Counted from the first letter of the stretch, positions 51,791-58,813 are shown. The stretch is DNA of 64,000 nucleotides from Methylobacterium isbiliense (GCF_022179325.1 NZ_BPQQ01000022.1:62001-126000), one strand, 5' to 3'. Made by a program: numbers and translations. The notes: generated from the sequence alone by a model not told the origin.

Positions 51791-54655
51791 TCAACGGTCG
51801 AGGTGAGCCTCGTCCCCTGCCGGCGCGACTTGCCGGGCCGGTGTGGCGTTCGCGTCCCCCGCCGCGGGCTGCGCGAAGCTCGTGCCCTTCGCCTCCAGCA
51901 CGCTGTCGAACAGGTGCGCCACCCGCTCGTTCGGCAGCACGACCACGAGACTCGCCGTCCGGCCGAACCGGTCGAGCAGGAGATCGAGCACGGCCCGCGC
52001 CCGGGTCTCGCCCATCGGCGAGAGGGCGCCGTCGAGGACGAGGAGGTCGGGCTGCCGCACCAGGGCGCGCACGAGGCTGACGCTGGCCCGCTGCCCGCCC
52101 GACAGGAAGCGCCCGGAGGGGCCGACCTGATGGTCGAGGCCGACGCGCGCCACCGCGTCGGTCAGGTCCATCGCCGCGATGGTGGCGGTGATCGCCGCGG
52201 TCACGAGGCGCGCGGCATCGGCCGAGGAGTGGTTGATGCGGCCGAACAGCAGGTTGTCGCGCAGCGGCGCCGCGAGGCAGACCGAGTCGGGCTCGTAGAA
52301 GTCGACGCCTCCCTCGCCCGCCGCGTCGAGGGCCTCGTGCAGGGCCGCGCGGGCCGCCACGATCGCCTCGCGCAGATCGTCGTTGAGGAGGCCGAGGCGG
52401 TGGCGGGGCTCGATATAGGCGAGCGGCAGCGCGATCAGGCGCGCCGCGTCCGCCCGGCTGTAGCGTTCGAGCCCGAGCCAGCGGCGGCGGGTGCGGGTGA
52501 GCCAGGAATGGTGGTGCGCTTCCGCGGAGGCGACGGTGGCGCTGCGCCGCGCGAGGATCGCCTCGTATTCCGGCAGCTCGTCCGCCGAGAGGAACGAGAA
52601 CTGCTCGAACAGCGGGTGGCCCATCGGCAGGCCCTGGAAGATCTCCAGCATGGTCTCGGCGATGCGCTCGCCCATGGTGACGAGCGCGGGGGTGAGGCCG
52701 CGGCGGTCGAGCACGCGGCGCACCACCGGGTGCTCGGCCAGCGCCCGCCCGATCAGGCTCGGCGTGGTCGGCACGCCGAACAGGAGGTTCTCGCCCACCG
52801 TCGCCTGGCGGTTGTAGCGGGTCTTGTCGAAGGGCTCGACGAGATGCGCCATGCCGTCCGCTTCGAGCCGCGCGCGCAGCGCCGCCCGCGCCTCGATCAG
52901 CCGCCCGGCGAGGTCGGGGTGGCGGGCCGGATCCACCAGCCCCAGGAGGCCGAAGCGGTAGACCTCCTCGCCCATGCCGATCCGGCGCAGCCAGTCGAGG
53001 ATCAGGCCGTCGAGGGCGATCGCGTCCGCGACGCCCGCCTGCCGGTAGTCGATCCAGTCGCCGCCGAGGCTCTGGAGCGGGTTGCCGGTGCGCCGGGCCT
53101 CGGCGAGGCGCCGCCGCTCCTCGGGCGAGGACGGGACGGCCTCCGGGTCCGGCGGGCGCAGGAGCCCGTAGACGATGTTGTCGCGCAGCGAGCCGGGGAA
53201 CAGCACGGGCTCGACGCTCGCGTAGGCGATCCGGCGCGCCAGCGCCGGCGGCGCCCATTCGCCGAGGTCGTGCCCCCCGACGGTCACGCGCCCGCGGGCC
53301 GGCACGATCCGGTGCGCCAGCACGCGCGCGAGCGCGCTCGCCGAGGGGCTGCCGTCGCTCACGATGCCGAGCCGGACCGGCAGGGGCAGCGACAGATTCG
53401 CGCCCTCGATCAGGGGGCCGTGGGCCTCGCGCACCCAGACGTCCTCCACCGCGAGCGTGCCCGCCAGAGGCTCGTCCCGGCCGCTCGCATCCACGGCGAG
53501 CAGGCGCTCGGGCAGGAATTGCTGCACCACCTGCTCGTACTTGACCTGCACGTCGAGCCGCTGCTGGTCCCAGTCGATCAGCTCCTTCAGGGGCGGGGGC
53601 AGGTCGCGATAGGCCGCGATCACCGCCACCAGCTGGCCGATGCTGAGCTGGCCCTTGAGCGCGAAATAGCCGCCGATGCAGTAGAACAGGAACGGCGTCA
53701 TCTGCGCGAGCAGGTTGTTCAGGAACTTGACCATGAACTTGCGCCGGTAGATGCGCAGGCGCAGGTCGAACAGGCCGTAGAGGCGCTGGCCGATCTCGGC
53801 CCGCTCCCACGGTTCGGCGCCGTTGGCGTGCACCGCCTCGATCCCGTCCACCACCTCGCCGACCCGTCCGGCGAGGCGGCGCGAGGCGAGCTGGCGCTTG
53901 CGGCCGAGCCGCAGCAGCTCGCGGCGCAGGCGCGGGATGACGACGATCTGCACCCCGACCACGCCCGCCGCCATCAGCCCGAGCCAGACGTTCTGGATCA
54001 GGATGAAGGCCATTGCGGTGGCGGCCTGCGAGCCCAGGAAGGCCGGCAGGATGTAGGCGTCGCCGATGAAGCCGCCGACCGGCTCCACCTCGTCGCGGAT
54101 GATGGTGGCGAGTTCGGACGCCTTCGACTGGCGTACCGATTCCGGCGAGAAGCGCAGGATCAGGGCGAACAGCTGGAAGCGCAGGCGCCGCAGCATGCGC
54201 TCGCCGAGCGCCCCCTTGGCCACGTTGATCCAATACTTGAAGGCGCCGTTGATCAGCACCAGGGCCAGGAACATCGACGAGAGGCCGAACAGGAGTTCGA
54301 ACCGGTCGACGTCGAAGCCGTCGAAGAGCGGCCACTCGCCGCCGAACCAGTCGGGTGTCTGCAGGCGCAGGACGAGGAACTTGGCGGTGGGGTTGCCGTG
54401 CTCGAAGGCATGGCCCTGGATCGCCTCGTTGACGATGCGCCGCGGCAGGTCGAGGGAGGCGAAGTAGAGCGGCAGCGAGGCCAGGACCACCCCGCAGATC
54501 AGGATCTGGTCGCGCTTGGAATGCCGCCAGATGTAGCGGAAGAGGCTGCGGTCGAGGCCGCCCGCGGCATCCGCCGCCTCCGGGTCGCTGGCCGCGAGAT
54601 CGGCAGCACCCTGCCGCGCTGTCGCGTCGCCTGCTGCCGCTCTCGCCCCCGCCAT
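51791..54655 (-). CDS. Large ABC-exporter-like protein with degenerate nucleotide-binding domain
   Basis: A 954-residue protein. A typical ABC-exporter membrane domain (about 45-360, including GLGE-like and RRKFMVKFLNNLLAQMTPFLFY helices) is followed by one large ATPase-like region (about 395-925). The Walker A site reads GIVSDGSPSASA (about 430-441) without the GxxGxGK lysine. The Q-loop glutamine is replaced (ASVEPVLF). The signature LSGGQ (852-856) is intact. Walker B (LLVLDGALSP) has Gly where the catalytic Glu should be, and the switch histidine is lost (VVVLPNERVAH). About 350 extra residues separate Walker A from LSGGQ. Within the domain a short motif recurs: LRDNIVYG, VGENLLFG, LRDNLLFG. 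The membrane part seems normal; ATP hydrolysis by this chain is doubtful. Confidence 0.82.
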   Translation of the reverse strand: MAGARAAAGDATARQGAADLAASDPEAADAAGGLDRSLFRYIWRHSKRDQILICGVVLASLPLYFASLDLPRRIVNEAIQGHAFEHGNPTAKFLVLRLQTPDWFGGEWPLFDGFDVDRFELLFGLSSMFLALVLINGAFKYWINVAKGALGERMLRRLRFQLFALILRFSPESVRQSKASELATIIRDEVEPVGGFIGDAYILPAFLGSQAATAMAFILIQNVWLGLMAAGVVGVQIVVIPRLRRELLRLGRKRQLASRRLAGRVGEVVDGIEAVHANGAEPWERAEIGQRLYGLFDLRLRIYRRKFMVKFLNNLLAQMTPFLFYCIGGYFALKGQLSIGQLVAVIAAYRDLPPPLKELIDWDQQRLDVQVKYEQVVQQFLPERLLAVDASGRDEPLAGTLAVEDVWVREAHGPLIEGANLSLPLPVRLGIVSDGSPSASALARVLAHRIVPARGRVTVGGHDLGEWAPPALARRIAYASVEPVLFPGSLRDNIVYGLLRPPDPEAVPSSPEERRRLAEARRTGNPLQSLGGDWIDYRQAGVADAIALDGLILDWLRRIGMGEEVYRFGLLGLVDPARHPDLAGRLIEARAALRARLEADGMAHLVEPFDKTRYNRQATVGENLLFGVPTTPSLIGRALAEHPVVRRVLDRRGLTPALVTMGERIAETMLEIFQGLPMGHPLFEQFSFLSADELPEYEAILARRSATVASAEAHHHSWLTRTRRRWLGLERYSRADAARLIALPLAYIEPRHRLGLLNDDLREAIVAARAALHEALDAAGEGGVDFYEPDSVCLAAPLRDNLLFGRINHSSADAARLVTAAITATIAAMDLTDAVARVGLDHQVGPSGRFLSGGQRASVSLVRALVRQPDLLVLDGALSPMGETRARAVLDLLLDRFGRTASLVVVLPNERVAHLFDSVLEAKGTSFAQPAAGDANATPARQVAPAGDEAHLDR

Positions 54656-54731
54656 CGCCCGCGCCCGTTCGTTCAGCTCCTGTCTAGAGCGCGGCGGCGG
54701 GCCTGGAAACCGGTCCGAGGGCGTTCGGCCG

Positions 54732-54935
54732 CTAATCCTTACGCGTGGTCAGGCCGCCGGCCCGCTGCGTGACGAAGGGCGGCTGGGGATGCGGCGAATC
54801 CTCGGGCTCCTGCGCGGCGATCGGCCGGGGGCTGTCCTCGGGGGCGGGCACCGGCGGCGAAGCGTCGCAGTTCGGGGCCGGTGCGGTGCCGGGCCGGGCG
54901 GCGGCTTCCGGCTTGATCATGTCCCGGTTGGTCAT
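54732..54935 (-). CDS. Possible small Pro-rich protein
   Basis: A 67-residue frame, MTNRDMIKPEAAARPG..., Pro/Ala/Glu-rich and predicted disordered. Third codon positions are nearly all G/C, and a GGAG-type ribosome-binding site precedes the ATG. No family known. It lies upstream of and co-directional with the ABC-like gene. Confidence 0.4.
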   Translation of the reverse strand: MTNRDMIKPEAAARPGTAPAPNCDASPPVPAPEDSPRPIAAQEPEDSPHPQPPFVTQRAGGLTTRKD

Positions 54936-55071
54936 CGGCGGCGGCTCCGGTTCGGCCCGATCCGGATCTTCGCGGACGGGCGGGACGGCTCTGGGACCGG
55001 CCGCTCTCCGGGCCGGCTTCGACCGAACGTCACCCGGCCCGCCCGGTTCCGGCCCCGGCGCCCCATCCCCA

Positions 55072-55096
55072 GGAACCATCAATAGCGCTGAAGGTT
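55072..55096 (+). promoter_or_regulatory. Near-consensus sigma-EcfG promoter of the KGG protein
   Basis: GGAAC (55072-55076), 16 bases, GGTT (55093-55096), 34 bases before the ATG at 55131. Only the first base of the -10 differs from CGTT. Context (stress protein, general-stress island) supports it. Confidence 0.6.
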
Positions 55097-55130
55097 GAGA
55101 GCACAGAGGACACCGGCCAAGGAGACGATC

Positions 55131-55325
55131 ATGGCAACCGGAAATTCGACCTCGAAGCGAGGCTTCGCCTCGATGGACTTGGAGCGGCAGCGCGAGATCG
55201 CCAGCAAGGGCGGTCGCAGCGTGCCGGCCGAGAAGCGCTCCTTCTCGCAGGACCGCGAACTGGCCTCGTCCGCCGGCCGTAAGGGCGGCCAGGCGTCGGG
55301 CTCTGGCCGCTCAAGCGAGGAATGA
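55131..55325 (+). CDS. KGG-repeat general stress protein (YciG/Con-10 type)
   Basis: A 64-residue hydrophilic protein with the KGG-domain pattern: GFASMDLERQREIASKGGRSV, FSQDRELASSAGRKGGQASGSG. These small basic disordered proteins are stress- or desiccation-associated in many bacteria. The strong ribosome-binding site AAGGAG stands 8 bases before the ATG. A sigma-EcfG promoter lies upstream and a GC hairpin downstream, so it is an independent stress-regulated unit. Confidence 0.85.
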   Translation: MATGNSTSKRGFASMDLERQREIASKGGRSVPAEKRSFSQDRELASSAGRKGGQASGSGRSSEE

Positions 55326-55337
55326 TCGCAGCCGCGG

Positions 55338-55365
55338 CGCCGCGACCCGGCTCCGGGTCGCGGCG
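55338..55365 (+). terminator. GC hairpin after the KGG gene
   Basis: A 13-bp perfect stem, CGCCGCGACCCGG and CCGGGTCGCGGCG, with a 2-base loop, 13 bases after the stop. No clear T-run. Confidence 0.55.
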
Positions 55366-55520
55366 TCGAGGCGCGTCCGCTCGGGCTCGTCTCTTCGGCA
55401 GCGCGCCCGCTGGACGCTCGTTCACTTGGCCGTGATTTCGCGTTCGCTCAGCCGTGACTGAGCTCGCTCGGCTCAGGCGCACCGCTGCTCGTCATCGTCA
55501 GATCTGCCGCACAAAACGGA

Positions 55521-55542
55521 ACGGGCGCCGCGAGGCGCCCGT
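55521..55542 (-). terminator. Terminator of the minus-strand unknown operon
   Basis: Arms ACGGGCGCC and GGCGCCCGT around a 4-base loop. Read on the minus strand the hairpin is followed by TCCGTTTTGT, a weak U-tract. It lies 30 bases after the stop of the 67-residue gene. Confidence 0.6.
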
Positions 55543-55571
55543 CTTCGCATGAGCACAGGGTCTCGCGCGGT

Positions 55572-55775
55572 TCAGGCCGCGCGGGCGGTCATGATGAGCT
55601 GGCGCTTCACGAGCGCACTGCAGATCGCATCGTCCGAGGGGCGCGTCACCGTCAAGCCTGCCAGCAGCCGCTCCAGTCGCTCGTTCTCCGACAGGGAGGT
55701 GGCGACCTCGTGACGGATCCGCTCGGGAGCGGGCGGCGGCGTCGGGTCCTCGTGCTCACGATATCCCAGCATCAT
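55572..55775 (-). CDS. Small hypothetical protein, second gene of a stress operon
   Basis: A 67-residue acidic protein, MMLGYREHEDPTPPPAPERIRHE..., with a helical middle (SENERLERLLAGLTVTRPSDDAICSALVKRQLIM). Family unknown. It starts 25 bases after the preceding gene on the same strand, so it is probably controlled by the same sigma-EcfG promoter. Confidence 0.6.
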   Translation of the reverse strand: MMLGYREHEDPTPPPAPERIRHEVATSLSENERLERLLAGLTVTRPSDDAICSALVKRQLIMTARAA

Positions 55776-55800
55776 CGTCCTCCGGAATCATGAGGCGTCC

Positions 55801-56322
55801 TCAGCCCGCGGTGGGTGCCGGCACGACGGGCGCGGCTTCGGCGAGACAGCGGCTGGGCCGCAGCCGCCTGGCCTCCTGGCCGGCCAGTCCGCTGATCGAT
55901 CCCTCGCAGCCCTCGGGCATGCGCTGGCGGGTCCCGATCTCGGTCGCGGGCGGCTGAGGGGGCGTCGGCTTGCGCTCGACCACCGGCGCGCCGTCGCGCG
56001 CGCGCAGCGTGACGTGCGGCACCGCGGTGTCGCGCGCCACCCAGGTCGTGTTGGTGGTCGAATCGGCCTGGTAGACGATGTCGCCCGCGGCATTGCGCAG
56101 GGTCACCTTCGCGGCGTCGAGACCGGTGATCTCGACGGCCACCGGCGTCACCGGCGCCCTGGCGGGCAGGCGCGCCGCGAGCCGGTCGCCCTTGACAAGT
56201 TGAGCGCTGCTCTGGGCGGGCCGCGCCATCGCCTCGATCGAATGCTCGACCAGGGGCTGGGCGATCAACGCAAGCAACGCGGACGGTACGGTGATGCCGA
56301 AGAAGAGCTGAGCGCGAAGCAT
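55801..56322 (-). CDS. Exported or membrane-anchored hypothetical protein, sigma-EcfG-controlled
   Basis: A 173-residue protein with an N-terminal signal or anchor helix (LRAQLFFGITVPSALLALIAQPLV) and a beta-rich periplasmic part (VTPVAVEITGLDAAKVTLRNAAGDIVYQADSTTNTTWVARDT), ending in a Cys-containing Pro-rich tail (PEGCEGS, PSRCLAE). Family unknown. ATG 56322 is favoured because the sigma-EcfG -10 lies 42 bases upstream; ATG 56352 would fall almost at the transcription start. First gene of a two-gene operon. Confidence 0.7.
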   Translation of the reverse strand: MLRAQLFFGITVPSALLALIAQPLVEHSIEAMARPAQSSAQLVKGDRLAARLPARAPVTPVAVEITGLDAAKVTLRNAAGDIVYQADSTTNTTWVARDTAVPHVTLRARDGAPVVERKPTPPQPPATEIGTRQRMPEGCEGSISGLAGQEARRLRPSRCLAEAAPVVPAPTAG

Positions 56323-56363
56323 ACGCGTGGTCCCCGCTGCGAAGCTTGACACGTCGATCTATC

Positions 56364-56389
56364 AACGCCGGGAAGGGCCAAGTCGTTCC
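56364..56389 (-). promoter_or_regulatory. Perfect sigma-EcfG promoter of the unknown operon
   Basis: On the minus strand GGAAC (56389-56385), 17 bases, CGTT (56367-56364). It reads toward the exported hypothetical gene at 56322. Confidence 0.75.
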
Positions 56390-56528
56390 GTGCCGCCGTG
56401 CGAGAACGGCACAGTTTCGGGCGACGTTTCGAGTGGTCGCGGTAACGCTTCGTTGACCCGTGCGGGGTGCGCTGGCGCACGCCCCGTGCGGCGGCCGCGC
56501 AACAGGTGTCGGAAAAAACGCGTCGGCT

Positions 56529-56554
56529 GGAACCGTTTCGGGCAGGGGGACGTT
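56529..56554 (+). promoter_or_regulatory. Perfect sigma-EcfG promoter before candidate sRNA 1
   Basis: GGAAC (56529-56533), 17 bases, CGTT (56551-56554). It points toward phyR's 3' end, and no open frame follows; a terminator follows within about 65-95 bases. Confidence 0.8.
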
Positions 56555-56560
56555 GAGTGA

Positions 56561-56650
56561 ATAACCCGGCCACCTGGTCCTCCCCGCATTCCCCTTGTGC
56601 ATTGGCCGGAAACTTAAAACGGGCCGGATTCGCATCCGGCCCGTTTCTTC
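56561..56650 (+). ncRNA. Candidate general-stress small RNA 1 (GsrN-like)
   Basis: Predicted 90-nt transcript from a perfect sigma-EcfG promoter to an intrinsic terminator. The 5' half is a hairpin: CCGGCCA (56566-56572) pairs with TGGCCGG (56603-56609) and exposes a 30-nt C-rich loop containing CCTCCCC and TTCCCCTTG. An A/U-rich spacer (AAACTTAAAA) and the terminator stem follow. This is the plan of Caulobacter GsrN, a sigma-T-dependent sRNA of the general stress response with a C-rich 5' loop. It lies beside phyR, convergent with it. Homology to GsrN is an inference from structure and position, not from alignment. Confidence 0.7.
56617..56646. terminator. Bidirectional terminator shared by sRNA 1 and phyR
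   Basis: A 13-bp perfect stem, AAACGGGCCGGAT and ATCCGGCCCGTTT, with loop TCGC. TTTCTTC follows on the plus strand and TTTAAGTTTCC on the minus strand, so it can end both the sRNA and phyR, whose stop codon lies 44 bases away. Confidence 0.85.
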
Positions 56651-56690
56651 GTGACTGATGGTGTTGGCGGAGAGCCCCGACGGCTGAACG

Positions 56691-57494
56691 TTAGGCGGGC
56701 GCCTTCGCCTCGCGGCGGCGCGCGCTCTGCTGGAAGAACAGCGCCTGGCTGATCACCGCAGAGACGTTGGCGGGCTGGAACGGCTTGGCGATCAGGAAGG
56801 CCGGCTCCGGGCGCTCGCCAGTGAGGAAGCGTTCCGGATAGGCGGTGATGAAGATCACCGGCACCTCGAAGGTCTTGAGCAGGTCGTTGACCGCATCGAG
56901 GCCCGAGCTGCCGTCCGCGAGCTGGATGTCCGCCAGGATGAGGCCCGGCCGCTTGGTCTCGGCGAGCTTGATCGCCTCCGTGCGGGTGCGCGCCACGCCG
57001 GTGACGTTGTGGCCCAGGCCCTCCACCAGGGCTTCGAGGTCCATCGCGATCAGCGGCTCGTCCTCGATGATCAGGATCTCGGTCGCCATGTCGGCGGCGA
57101 GTTCGCGGCCGGCCTCGTCCACGAGGGCGCGCACCTCCGACACGTCGACGCCGAGGATCGAGGCGGCGTCCTCCTCCGAAAAGCCTTCGAGGCAGGAGAG
57201 CAGGAAGGCCTGACGCGGCAGCGGCGTGATCTGGCCGAGGCGCACCTCAGCGGGCAGATCGTGCTGGACTTGGTCGCTCTGGCCGTTCACCGAGAGGGAA
57301 TTCCAGATCCGGGTGAAGACCCTGAACAGATCCGCCTTGACGTTGGCGCTGCGGCCGAGGGTCTCGGGCTCGTTGACCAGCGTCTCGAGCGTCGCGGCCA
57401 CGTAGGCATCGCCGGCCACCTGGCTACCGGTGAGCGCACGCGCGTAGCGGCGCAGGTACGGCAGGTGCTGCACGACGAGTTGTGCTGTCGACAT
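56691..57494 (-). CDS. phyR: General stress response regulator PhyR
   Basis: A 267-residue anti-anti-sigma response regulator. The N-terminal sigma-EcfG-like domain (1-130) mimics the sigma factor. The C-terminal receiver (138-265) has EDEP (144-147), phosphoacceptor D189, the FxTAYPER-type motif FITAYPER (215-222) and K237. When phosphorylated, PhyR binds NepR and frees EcfG. PhyR was first described in Methylobacterium. The gene diverges from nepR and has its own perfect sigma-EcfG promoter, giving positive feedback. The ribosome-binding site is AAGGGG, within the repeated sequence GGGGAACTG. Confidence 0.97.
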   Translation of the reverse strand: MSTAQLVVQHLPYLRRYARALTGSQVAGDAYVAATLETLVNEPETLGRSANVKADLFRVFTRIWNSLSVNGQSDQVQHDLPAEVRLGQITPLPRQAFLLSCLEGFSEEDAASILGVDVSEVRALVDEAGRELAADMATEILIIEDEPLIAMDLEALVEGLGHNVTGVARTRTEAIKLAETKRPGLILADIQLADGSSGLDAVNDLLKTFEVPVIFITAYPERFLTGERPEPAFLIAKPFQPANVSAVISQALFFQQSARRREAKAPA

Positions 57495-57555
57495 TCAGTT
57501 CCCCTTGCAGTTCCCCTGGCGCGCGTTGTCGCGCGGGCGAAGGTCTTGGTCCCTC

Positions 57556-57580
57556 AACGCTGCGCCTGTCCGTTCGTTCC
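57556..57580 (-). promoter_or_regulatory. Perfect sigma-EcfG promoter of phyR
   Basis: Minus strand GGAAC (57580-57576), 16 bases, CGTT (57559-57556), 61 bases upstream of the phyR ATG. Known autoregulation of the PhyR cascade fits. Confidence 0.85.
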
Positions 57581-57590
57581 GGGCGCGCGT

Positions 57591-57615
57591 GGAACCGACC
57601 CCGCGCCAACGCGTT
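57591..57615 (+). promoter_or_regulatory. Perfect sigma-EcfG promoter of nepR
   Basis: GGAAC (57591-57595), 16 bases, CGTT (57612-57615). Only ten bases separate its -35 from the -35 of the divergent phyR promoter, so the two compete for, or share, bound polymerase. Confidence 0.85.
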
Positions 57616-57698
57616 GTCGGCCCAAGCGCGCGACCCGGCCAACGGGCGCATTGGCATCGCCTTGCCTGCTTGTCGAGGACAGGGCGAAGGGGAATTGC

Positions 57699-57920
57699 AT
57701 GATCGACTGCAAGGGGAGTCAGGGCACGCCGACGCCCGTGGACCGCGGGCCGGCCGGCGGACCCGATCAGCCCGGCCTCGACCGTACCACCCAGGGTCGC
57801 ATCGGCTCCCATCTGCGGGCGCTCTACGACGAATTGATGCAGCAGCCGATCCCGGAGCGCTTCGTCGACCTGATCGCCAATCTCGACCGCGCCACCAAGG
57901 CGCCGCCCGCCGATTCCTGA
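57699..57920 (+). CDS. nepR: Anti-sigma factor NepR
   Basis: A 73-residue protein. The conserved NepR core is in the last 45 residues: GRIGSHLRALYDELMQQPIPERFVDLIANLDRA. NepR holds EcfG inactive until phosphorylated PhyR binds it. The N-terminal 28 residues are disordered. The ribosome-binding site AAGGGGAA precedes ATG 57699. In many alphaproteobacteria nepR is followed by ecfG, but here the next gene is a convergent DUF1328 gene. Confidence 0.93.
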   Translation: MIDCKGSQGTPTPVDRGPAGGPDQPGLDRTTQGRIGSHLRALYDELMQQPIPERFVDLIANLDRATKAPPADS

Positions 57921-58055
57921 CCGGCGGGGAGGCCGCATCGCGCGGCCCGATCGGCCTCGGGCGGTCCTCCGGCGGCGGAATGCCCTCCGGCGCAAGGGCG
58001 GCGCAGGGGCCGCAGAACGCCCCTTGAGCCGCCCGCGCCGCGGGAGAGACCCCGG

Positions 58056-58232
58056 TCAGAGCGTGGGCGAGCGCCCGCGCAGCAGGCCGACGATGGCCGA
58101 GATCGCGAACAGGACCACGGCGACGAAGAAGATGATCTTCGCGGCTTCCACGGCCGTTCCGGCAATGCCGCCGAAACCGAACAGCGCGGCCACCAGGGCC
58201 ACGACGAGGAAAGTAACGGCCCAACCGAGCAT
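58056..58232 (-). CDS. DUF1328 (YtjA-type) small membrane protein
   Basis: A 58-residue protein, [22 protein letters not shown] followed by [30 protein letters not shown]: two membrane helices with the family's GFGGIAG turn. DUF1328 proteins are widespread, stress-associated and uncharacterised. A perfect sigma-EcfG promoter lies 55 bases upstream of the ATG, so it belongs to the general-stress regulon. Confidence 0.92.
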   Translation of the reverse strand: MLGWAVTFLVVALVAALFGFGGIAGTAVEAAKIIFFVAVVLFAISAIVGLLRGRSPTL

Positions 58233-58287
58233 GGCGCGAACCTCTCTGTGATCAAGTCATCGGCCCGCGGCCGATCTTGACCGGTAA

Positions 58288-58312
58288 AACGTCAAGCCTG
58301 CGGTCCGGTTCC
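58288..58312 (-). promoter_or_regulatory. Perfect sigma-EcfG promoter of the DUF1328 gene
   Basis: Minus strand GGAAC (58312-58308), 16 bases, CGTT (58291-58288). Confidence 0.8.
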
Positions 58313-58377
58313 GCTTTGTCGCAGCGACGAACGGCGGGACAATCCCCATCTGTCGGAGAGGGACGCGGCGACGCGCC

Positions 58378-58403
58378 GGAACCGGTGTTTCGCGACGCAC
58401 GTT
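58378..58403 (+). promoter_or_regulatory. Sigma-EcfG promoter of the small membrane protein at 58.4 kb
   Basis: GGAAC (58378-58382), 17 bases, CGTT (58400-58403), 28 bases before the ATG. It is divergent from the DUF1328 promoter. Confidence 0.75.
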
Positions 58404-58431
58404 GCTCCCGTGCATGGATGGAGGCTTTTCG

Positions 58432-58626
58432 ATGAACCGATCCGTTGTGCTGCTGGCCGCCCTCGCTCTCATGGCCGGGCTCCTGATGGCCGGGCTCCTC
58501 GCGGTCGGATCCTCGACCTTCGCGCTCATCCCGCTGGCGATTGCTCTGGCGGCGGCGGGCCTGTCCCTGCGTCCGGCGCCCAGGCCGGTGCCGATCCCCG
58601 TGCGGGCGCGCCGCGGCCGACGCTGA
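58432..58626 (+). CDS. Small hydrophobic membrane protein, sigma-EcfG-controlled
   Basis: A 64-residue protein with two closely spaced hydrophobic segments (VVLLAALALMAGLLMAGLLAV and FALIPLAIALAAAGLSL) and a basic Pro/Arg tail (RPVPIPVRARRGRR). Ribosome-binding site GGAGG stands 7 bases before ATG 58432. Family unknown. It shares a divergent stress-promoter region with the DUF1328 gene. Confidence 0.7.
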   Translation: MNRSVVLLAALALMAGLLMAGLLAVGSSTFALIPLAIALAAAGLSLRPAPRPVPIPVRARRGRR

Positions 58627-58813
58627 TCACCGGCCCGCGACGGCGGGCAGGGTCCCGCGACGGAGGGCAGGACCACGAGCGAAGACGAGCGGTGAAGGGC
58701 GGCCGGGCGCCGCCCTTTTTCGTTGTGCGGCACAGGCGGGCCTGCGTGATCCGCCGCGATTGATCCGCACCCGCCCGGGGGCGTAGCTGGGAGCCGTCCC
58801 CAGCGGAGCCGCC

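Noticed and set aside
55521-55542. A sigma-EcfG-like GGAAC near 55517 on the plus strand
   Set aside because: The -10 position reads CGTC and falls inside a terminator hairpin; no transcript unit follows.
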